The translations under genes were made by a program, and so were the position numbers. A stretch of DNA of 64,000 nucleotides from positions 65,235,192 through 65,299,191 of the forward strand of contig CM065300.1 of assembly GCA_032871835.1 (NCBI GenBank), read 5' to 3'. This document shows, piece after piece, positions 56,479-64,000 of the stretch. Numbering within the stretch: the first letter of the stretch is position 1; every line of letters starts with the position of its first letter. Below the pieces are notes generated by a model. The model was not told where the DNA came from. It searched no databases and was given only the letters and a program-made list of their open reading frames with translations. This DNA is from Dipteronia dyeriana. Taxonomy: Eukaryota > Streptophyta > Magnoliopsida > Sapindales > Sapindaceae.

Positions 56479-58984
56479 TCATCCACTCCCTTGGTAGTAG
56501 GCTAGGTCTCTACTAGCCCTCATCCCCCCCCCCCCCCCCCCCCCCCTCTCAAGAGCAGGTTGACCCCTTGTTACCTCTATTTGGCCAGGTAAATTAGCTC
56601 CAACCTTTATCGACTCTTGCTTTGCAGGGATTTCCTCCATCATCTTGATAGTCAAGGTTGGGACCACTTCCTCAACCTGGGAGACAGTTTCGATTAGGGA
56701 TTTGGTGGGAGGACTCACACTAGTGGCCCCCCTACATGATAGAATGGAGGAGATAGGTTGTAGGTCATCATTATCTACCTCTTTATCGACTCCAACATCA
56801 CGAGAATGACCTGCTATATCAATAGTCGGGGCTGATATCTTCTTGGCTTTTTTCATAATCTCTTCCCTATTCCAATTCGTAATGATAGACAGATCGAAAG
56901 GAGGAGGTAGAGCCTAAGCCGCATGAAACGTAACATAGAAATAACTATCCCCAAAAGAAGAGTCAACGTTAACTTACAAGCTCGCCACCTTATCGCACAG
57001 AACATGGATCTCTCTTTCTAACTCTTGGACATTGTCCCTCGCCGGGTCTCTCTCCAAGGCCCGACACTTTGACTGGAAGACCTCGATATCAAATGCATAT
57101 TTGTTTTGTTCCACGCTACCTTGGGCATTCTCGAGAGATTTGATGGTCTGGTCCAAGGCCTGGATCAAACCCTTGTTATCAGCCTGTAGTTGAGTGTGCT
57201 CAATCTGGACCTTCTCAAGCTTAGCTTCAACATCTTCAGCACGCCTTTTCATTTAAGTCATCAGGTGGTTCACTGCGGCATTATTTTTAAAAGTCTGCAA
57301 GTCACAAAAATCAAGTTAGCTATCATCCAAATAAAAGGTGTGGGATAAAATAGAGTGAAGTAGAATATCCTTTTGCCTCAGCTATGAGAGCGGAGCCCTT
57401 GATAAGCAGGATGTCAGAAAGCATCGAGGTCAGGTGACTCAAACTCCCGTTAGGGCAAGCCAAGATGAACAGGTCCAAGACCTCATTTTGATCGGTAATC
57501 CTCGATTGAGATCGAGTTTGATCTTGTGGGAGCCACGACAGTAGTGGTAGTAGCAGTTGATGAACCTCGTCCTACCTTGGGAGGCACTGAAGCAGGCAGG
57601 GGAGGTGGAACAGCAGCAGCAGCAACGGTAGAGGTAGAAACAATAGCAGTAGTGGTAGAAGCTGCAGCATGAGCAGTAAAATCCTGACCTCTCATCTTGG
57701 TCAACCGGGATGTGAATACATCCATTTGAGATATGGACCAGGAGAAACGAGGAGTGGTACCCTAGGAATCCCAGCAGGAATGCACCCACCACCCCTCGTG
57801 ACAGAATGATGAGGAGGAAGAGGATGAGGAGGAGGAAGAGAAGTCCTAGCAGTTGGGGTGATAGAGGATCCAGATGGGGTAGGAATCAGAGGAGGAAGTG
57901 AATCTTCTAGCAATCCAGATCCCCTCTAGATCGGTAATGGGACATCAGAAACTGTAAAAAATAGCAAGGAGTTAGAATACCCCAATGTTAAGCAGGAAAC
58001 GCATATTAACAGAAACAGAGAGATTCATCGTACCCAGGGAAGCAGCAGAGATGCGCAGGTACCAGTTGACCATGCTTGGGTCATAAGCATCCAAGGTAGG
58101 ATACTCTAGGTTGACATACTTTACATCAACTATCGCCTTCAAGATTGCCCTAGATTTAGTGGGTAGAGAAGCCTTTCCCCAGATCAGCTTGTCATTGAAT
58201 CGAGTAAGGACTTGGAACTCCGTCCCCCCAATTAAACAGAGCTCCCCTAGTCTCCGCCAACCACCGCCCAATCCTCTCTCTATGAGGCATCTTTCTTGGT
58301 AACGCCTAGTACGATGAACTTCAAAATGTTCTTCTCCCGAGCATAAAACTACCCCTTGAGACCAGGAGGTAAAGCAATAATCTGGAAAAGAACCTCAACT
58401 CATCTAATGTTCCCTATCAAAAATGTTATGTATCGAAGTTTTCCTTCTCGCACTGCTCCTTCCATAAAACGAGAAAACCCACCAGGTGCCTCTAAAACCC
58501 CGGTGTTAATTGGAAGGGATCAAGCTGAAAGGCATGAATTGCCCTACGATGGGAAGGATAGAGAGACAACCTTACCCCACTTTCAAAAATAGCTGTATGA
58601 ATAAAGAGCACATCGGAGGGAGGACTGTACACGTCGTACTTCCTATGAGGAATATTGTTTGTAATGCAATCAAGAATGTTGAATCTCTCCCTCAGACAAT
58701 TGATCGATTCAGCTTTAGAGATAGAGTTAGGAATGAAAATCATGGGGGAGAGAGAGTACCCCTATAGATGCAGACCTCGCCTGAATCCCTTTCAACTATT
58801 TTATAAGGGCATCTAGGTTATTCGAGAAGCCAGTCCTGATGGTAACACTCCGACTTGAACGACAGTGAAGTGGGGGAACATAACTTTTTCCACTACCTTC
58901 TTTTCATGCTCGTTTCCCACTGGCAGGGCTTAGAGCGGTGCCCTCTACCAGCGTATCAACGTTGTCTCCATCAGAGTTCAACAT
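56479..58984 (-). pseudogene. Accessory (antisense) gene of the second Tat gypsy
   Basis: Read on -, it starts MLNSDGDNVDTLVEGT at 58,984, parallel to the first copy. The conserved N-block is at 58,743-58,492 (ITNNIPHRKYDVYSPPSDVL, FESGVRLSLYPSHRRAIHAF), the second block at 58,230-58,035 (KSRAILKAIVDVKYVNLEYP, YDPSMVNWYLRISAASLG). A Pro/Ser/Thr-rich middle (57,913-57,483), a coiled coil (57,252-56,974, KLEKVQIEHTQLQADNKGL) and a C-terminal part to 56,479 follow. A run of 25 C at 56,523-56,547 lies in the last part. Introns separate the blocks. Role unknown; frame breaks are present. Compare 3048-5636. Confidence 0.72.
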
Positions 58985-59363
58985 AGTAGAAGCAGAGATT
59001 GGCTTGAAAACTAATGAATGAAGATTGGGAAGAAACGAATAGAGCTGAGAAAGCCTAGAGACTTTTTGAATTTTGAAAGTAGAAAATTTGGAAGTGTGAA
59101 AGAAACGAAGAGGAGTTCGGGTTTAAATAGGCACAATAAAACGGTAACCGATAACGGAAGCGTGATCAAGAAAACAAAATTCTCGACCTCGAAGCGGGTG
59201 TGCTGCCAAAAATCTCTCATCTTTCAAATGGGTACCTCACCCTCGTTTGACACATGGACATTGCATTTAATACGAAGATTTCCTTCTAGATTTGGTATCC
59301 GGTTGAAAACAAAAAATTTCCCAAATGAAATAAGAAATCTGACTCTAACTCCAAATTAATCAT

Positions 59364-59388
59364 CGGTGTTCAAGTCATATGGGACTTC
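59364..59388 (+). other. Polypurine-tract region of the second gypsy
   Basis: GGTGTTCAAGTC then ATATGGGACTTC directly before TGTTAATAG. It matches the - strand of 2736-2705 with only two mismatches over about 33 bases. Confidence 0.75.
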
Positions 59389-59862
59389 TGTTAATAGCCT
59401 TATTAGCAAAGAGTTAAAGGGAATTTTTTCACCTAGTTATCATCTAGTATGAAGCATCTCTATATACCAGATAGGTACTAGACACAATGGTTTACCTCGA
59501 AGTGCCAGGTCCAATACAACTAGGGTACCTCAACATCGTCGTATAAGCAAGATGAAGCTCCTGCACTTTCAATGACCACACAACCGGTACCCAAGTCCTT
59601 TGACCCTGATTCGCTACCCCGTAGAGGTATATATCTTACCCCTCGAGCAGGACGGGAGATGCCAATAAGGCTCCTAAAAGATCATAATGTTCTAGCTTGA
59701 TAGAATAAGTGCCACGCCAATAAGAGCAAAACGGTACATCAGCGAACCACGCCATGAAAGTACCTTACCAGTAGGCTAGCACCTCGGGGTACCTGGCCAT
59801 CAAGTTGATCAAGCGCCACATCGTTAGAATGGTACCTTAAGATGCCTCACCAGCAGACTAGC
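59389..59862 (+). repeat. 3' LTR start of the second gypsy (474 bp)
   Basis: Begins TGTTAATAGCC, as in the first gypsy LTR (TGTTAATAGGG), then diverges; ends where TGTTGGGATT starts. Confidence 0.6.
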
Positions 59863-62147
59863 TGTTGGGATTATGCTTGATAGCAAGAGTGTAATAATGT
59901 ATTTGACAATATTTTCATATTAATAAAGTGATTTCTAGTTTAACAAATCTTACAACGTTTATAGTTTAAATACTATAATTGTCAAAAGTAAATAATCATA
60001 AGGTCAAAAGACTATGAGAAAAGAAGAATTGCTCATACATCTGGATATGTATGAGGTTGATACAATTCTTTAGTTAGTCTTAAATAATATTCACAACTTA
60101 AGATAAAGGTTGGGCGTCTTTATCTTGTCAAAGTTGTAGATTCTTTTACTAGTATTTGAGTGGGATCAAATGTATTATGATGAGTCTAAAATCACCAAAG
60201 TGTGGTATCTTTGGGTAAAAGAATCTAGTGCACTGGGTATATTGAATAGGATCACAGTGAAATACTTTATCTAGAACCGTCAATGGATAAAAGTTTTCAC
60301 TTGAAGACAATCGGAGAGTCTATCTCAATTCTGAGATAAATGATGGACTTATGGTTGCAAGTGTTATCATTTGAGCAATCAATGAGTACGATTATATAGC
60401 ATAGTCTATCCTCGATAGTTTGGCGGTATTCATTTGTTAATCGATAGAGGACTTCATTTATAGATATGGACATCGTGACTTCATTTATTAAATGAGAGTA
60501 GAATATCATCATACGGATGTTTTGAAGTATTGGATATTAAATCTTAACGTTAAGTTTTCAATAGTGTCTATTGAAATATGGTTTTTGGACAAGTCAAAAT
60601 ACCCAAGTTCAAAATATGGTCATATGAGAAAACATGGTAACTTGGAGAGCTATAAGCAGCCTATGAGCTCTTGACGATTACTGATGTTCTTCATGAGGAT
60701 ACACTATCCATTAAGATTGTCTAGGGTATGAATGAAGGCTATTAACTTATTCTATCTTTATTTAAGAGTTCAATTTTAGTTCTTTAGTGGAATGAACTAA
60801 AATTAATAGATCGGACTTAAGTGAATCATTTGTTGATTGTGATTAGATTATTTCTATTGGACCTTAAATTTAGATAGCCCGCCAAGATCCTCAATCCACA
60901 CAAACTTGCATGAATCACTTGATATATTCTACCGAACCAATTTATGGGTTCATCTAGAATTGTATTAAGGCATGCAGACTTGTTTCTCTTAGTAAGAATG
61001 AGTCTAGTTAACATGTGGACTTTTAATAAGGTCCAATGGATTTAATAAAATAGAAAAAATAATATATTGGCCCATATATAGGCTTGGGTGGCTAGGGACT
61101 ATGTAATAGCCTTATTTATTGTTTTTTATTTTATTATTTAATTAAATAGAAATTAATTAATTGTTTAATTCAAAGTCAAAATATTTTTCCTAGTTGTAGA
61201 ATGTCTCCTAGAGTCATATTATTGTTGGTAATATGATAAGTATCAAATACTATATTTGATAAGTAGAAAAAAAAAATATTTATCTAATCAAATTAGAAAG
61301 TATTTGATTTCTATTAAAACTCTAATTGACAATTTATCAAATTATGAAGTTTTAATATAGTCACAATTTAATTTATGTTCAAATTTTGGTTATTGAATAA
61401 ATATACTATTGAGTTGGATTATGAGTCTTGGTGTAGAAAAGAATTCTTCTTCGAAAATGATTCTTGATCACCAATTAAATCATTCCTAAGGAAAGGATTC
61501 TTGCCCACCAAGTAAATCCTTTTTAGGGGAGGATTTGGTCTCCTATATATGACCTAAAAAGTGAGATTTCGGCCAAGCCTATTTTTTTCTTAGAGTAAGA
61601 TTTCGGCCAAGAGAGAGAATTTTACGAGAGAAAAAATTTAGTTTTTTCTCAAGACAAAATTCGGTCATCTCATAGATTTGGTGTGTGAAAATTCGGCAAA
61701 TAGAAAAAGGAAGAAAGAACATTTTGTTTTCGATAGTGCACTAGCCCTTAAATCCAAAGGTTTTTCGTACATCATCGAATCAAGGTTCACACGAATTTCA
61801 ATCAAATTGATTGATAATTCACAAGTGACCTAACAATCTTTGTTTTTTCTCTTGGATGATTATTGTGACTAACAAAAGAAAAAAAAAATGTTTGTTTCCA
61901 TCCTCAGGTATACAATTTAAAGAAAGGGAGCCCACACTCCTATGTGACTCACGTCCGTGATTGGATTGGAAGATCTTGTGGATTCAATTCGATGATAGTT
62001 CAAGCGTCAAGAGGAAAAGATACGATATTTTAATTATATGTCAATTAATCTAGGGTTAATGTTCTTTCTTTTAAAGGGAAAACTTTTATAATATATCAAA
62101 CCCTAATTTTACGTTTATGCCGCATTTTGAATCAATTTTTCCCTACA
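59863..62147 (+). mobile_element. Solo-LTR-like unit, 2285 bp (TGTTGGG...CCCTACA)
   Basis: Begins TGTTGGGATTATGCTTG, ends TTTTTCCCTACA. No ORF with domain; a late part has repeated TTTCGGCC and a TCCTATATATGACC TATA-like site (61,550). No primer site follows at 62,148 and no 5-bp duplication is seen (CTAGC left, AGTCA right). Probably a solo LTR from inter-element recombination; family unknown. Confidence 0.55.
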
Positions 62148-62771
62148 AGTCACGGGTCAGGTCTGGGTCTAATATAGAGGACCCGTATCGAGTTCGGGTC
62201 TAGTTAAAAAACCCGGACCTGGACCTGTGTACCCGCATAGATGACATGGTATATATATATATAATATAACGTACTCTGAAATCCCTAAACCTAAAATTGC
62301 CAACTCTCAAGTGTCAACCTAAAATTGCATACATCTCTTTTCTCCTCACGCCTCCTCTCATTGGCGAAGCTTCTCATATCTTAAATTTATTGTCAAAATT
62401 AGACATAAAAGTAAAAAAAAAATATCTCTCTCACGTTTCTCTATTCTCTCTAAACCCATCACAGTTCAAATCTTTTGTTTAGAATTTGGATAGTTTGCAC
62501 AAGAGATGACATTAGCTTCTAGAGAGTGAAGAGGATGATGTTATGGCTTTAAGAGATTGAAGATGATATTAAAGAAAATGATTAAAGAGTGTTTATTATT
62601 ATTATTTTTAATTTTGCTTTTGGTGAGATTTGAAGGTTTGATGGTTCTATGGAGTGTTATTAATATGTGCACCTATATTAGTTGAAGGTGGATGATTGGT
62701 TGATAACAGTTATGATTGGTTGATAGCAGTTATCCAGCTAAGACCAAGTCATGAGTTAGTGTTTAGTGTTC
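62148..62771. other. Non-coding DNA with a GGGTC/CCCGG-rich patch
   Basis: 62,150-62,245 is rich in GGGTC and CCCGGACC in both orientations, a possible foldback. The rest is AT-rich without genes; short duplicated ATGATTGGTTGATA(A/G)CAG at 62,691-62,730. Confidence 0.4.
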
Positions 62772-63634
62772 TGTCGTATGTGAATTTTACCAAGCATACA
62801 CGTCATTGACAAGAATGAGAAAATAGTCAGGTGGACGCCTAAATGGGCACTCAGGAAATATCCTACGAGTCATCATTAAAGAGAAGAAAAGTCCGAGTAA
62901 GTATATATAGAATGAAACCTACTTGGGATCAGTTAACAACACTCGGGACTGGTTAAACAACGCTTCCACTCGGGCTCAAACGGCGCTACTCGGGACCATC
63001 AGGTATTATTCTTACTTGGGAATAAATACGACTCGAGTAAGAACTTGGTGCTTATTTCACACAGATTAAGTCATTAAATACTCAGGAAGGAATCCCAAAT
63101 AAAATGGAACATTAAGTTAGAAGAGTCCCCAATCAGGAAATAACTTGATTTCTTTACGAAGACTACATTCTTATAAGGAAACAAGTCCAAATTGAACTAC
63201 ACTACTAGAATCCCACTCGATTTCCATAAGAGACTCCGAAACAGGAAAGAAGACAAATCAACCTCAAGCACGTAACAGAATCACAATTAAATATAAAGAT
63301 CTTGTATTACTTGTACAAAGCAGATTAGGGTTCTATAGGCATATAAATAGACCCATAATCTGGCTCCAAAAGAGAGAGGCAATATAGCTTACAACAATCA
63401 TAGCAAATACAGAGGGAAAAAAGAGAGATCGAGAGCTTGTAAACATCATATTTTCTTAGTGGATTTTGGCTTGGTTGGTCCTTCAACCACCCGTGGACGT
63501 TTCTCCGGTCATCGGAGTTTTACCAAGTAAAACTTGTCTTCGTTACTCTCTCTGAATCTCCTTCTCTTTGAATCAATAGCCGAAATCCAATCCTTGTTGG
63601 CTTTTCTGACATAATCCAGAAATCGACGTCAACA
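62772..63634 (+). repeat. 5' LTR of the third gypsy (about 863 bp)
   Basis: The start is chosen at TGTCGTATGTG; the end is the CA before ATTAGCGCTAG. The left border is inferred since the second LTR is outside. A TATA box lies at 63,342. Confidence 0.6.
63342..63350 (+). promoter_or_regulatory. LTR promoter TATA box
   Basis: TATAAATAG, about 290 bp before the LTR end, places the RNA start near 63,375. Confidence 0.55.
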
Positions 63635-63635
63635 A

Positions 63636-63652
63636 TTAGCGCTAGAAGGAGG
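63636..63652 (+). other. Primer-binding site of the third gypsy
   Basis: TTAGCGCTAGAAGGAGG resembles the TGGCGCTAGAAGG primer region of plant gypsy elements with the second base of TGG changed. Confidence 0.55.
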
Positions 63653-63680
63653 GGCCGAACCTCTGAACTTGTTAAAAGCG

Positions 63681-64000
63681 ATGGCAGGAAGCAGAAGTAG
63701 TTCAGGGAATGACCAAAAATCACCAGGCAATTTCCATGTTGGCAATACATCACAAGATCCTGCAGCAAACACAGAAAACCAGCTTGCGCACCTGGCGGGG
63801 ATCCAGCAAGTTCCTCCAACCAACAGAGATCTTACGCTGCGTTTCAAAGAGGCCTTGCAGCAATTGGTGACTGAGGCAGCAAGGGAAGGGATTTATCTAC
63901 TGGCTGCAGGAGCACATACTCCCAATCCTCCACCCGTAAGGCTCCGTTCGATGGTGGTTCGTCCAGGAATAACTATGCCAGAAACCAGAAGGAACTTTTC
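63681..64000 (+). CDS. Gypsy gag, N-terminal part, open to the window edge
   Basis: ATG at 63,681 follows the primer site by about 30 bp. The frame (MAGSRSSSGNDQKSPGNF ...) is open for 106 codons and leaves the window without a stop. It is polar at the N-terminus, then LRFKEALQQLVTEAAREG, a helical stretch usual before the gag capsid domain. It would encode the particle protein. Its state cannot be judged beyond the edge. Confidence 0.65.
   Translation, partial: MAGSRSSSGNDQKSPGNFHVGNTSQDPAANTENQLAHLAGIQQVPPTNRDLTLRFKEALQQLVTEAAREGIYLLAAGAHTPNPPPVRLRSMVVRPGITMPETRRNF

Larger units (their letters stand above)
55600..59862 (+). mobile_element. 3' part of a second Tat-type gypsy element
   Basis: Contains, in mirror orientation to the first gypsy, the accessory gene (58,984-56,479 on -), then a polypurine tract and LTR start at 59,389 on +. 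No gag or pol is found to its left, so the 5' part is lost. The LTR reads for 474 bp and is then cut by another LTR-like unit at 59,863. Confidence 0.72.
62772..64000 (+). mobile_element. Third gypsy element, 5' end (runs off the window)
   Basis: 5' LTR 62,772-63,634 (TGTCGTATGTG ... CGTCAACA), a primer-site-like TTAGCGCTAGAAGGAGG after it, and an open gag from 63,681. Only the left end is visible. Confidence 0.72.

Noticed and set aside
58356..58767. + strand ORFs of 78-85 codons
   Set aside because: Antisense to the conserved block of the second accessory gene.

Overview
This is nuclear DNA of a flowering plant, probably a eudicot. The evidence is spliced genes with GT/AG introns, AT-rich intergenic DNA, plant-type LTR retrotransposons (copia and Tat-lineage gypsy), LINEs, MULE, CACTA and MITE-like elements, and one conserved plant DUF1644 gene. 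No bacterial, organellar or rRNA genes were seen. The species cannot be named from the sequence.

Left third (1-30,000): a three-level nest that can be unpicked base by base. The host is an old Mutator-like element (MULE). It carries a Ulp1-type SUMO-protease gene on the + strand (before 1 to 1602, continuing at 25,872-26,102) and a MURA transposase on the - strand (29,049-26,282), in convergent orientation. A copia element (1603-25,866, + strand, target duplication AGAAG) inserted into the Ulp1 gene between the codons for its catalytic His/Asp and its catalytic Cys. A Tat-type gypsy element (1615-13,774, - strand, target duplication TCCTC) then inserted 12 bp into the 5' LTR of the copia. A separate 2.27-kb solo-LTR-like unit (18,164-20,429) inserted into the copia integrase. 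All of these genes carry stops and frameshifts. The gypsy also carries an opposite-strand accessory gene (3048-5636). An array of roughly 35 units of about 21 bp lies beside the transposase start (29,145-29,870).

Middle (30,000-48,200): AT-rich DNA with a 372-bp MITE, a 5'-truncated LINE (33,115-34,870), and two further MITE-like elements. The only apparently intact host gene follows: a DUF1644 zinc-finger-like protein (coding exon 38,619-39,689, with a 5'-UTR exon near 36,740). Next come a 2.68-kb non-autonomous LTR element (40,741-43,419, target duplication GTACG), TA microsatellites, small tandem repeats, and a plausible orphan promoter plus first exon at 48,023-48,165.

Right third (48,700-64,000): a tandem array of about 145-bp units was invaded by a non-autonomous CACTA-like element. 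That element was in turn invaded by a LINE with a perfect 15-bp target duplication. A second tandem array follows (54,830-55,440). Then comes the 3' end of a second Tat-type gypsy with the same opposite-strand gene (58,984-56,479), its polypurine tract and LTR start, a 2.28-kb solo-LTR-like unit (59,863-62,147), and at the right edge the 5' LTR, primer site and still-open gag of a third gypsy element (62,772-64,000).

Overall the window is a transposon sediment around a single host gene. Its value lies in readable insertion order, lesions that show how elements decay, and accessory genes (Ulp1 protease, antisense gypsy gene) carried by transposons.
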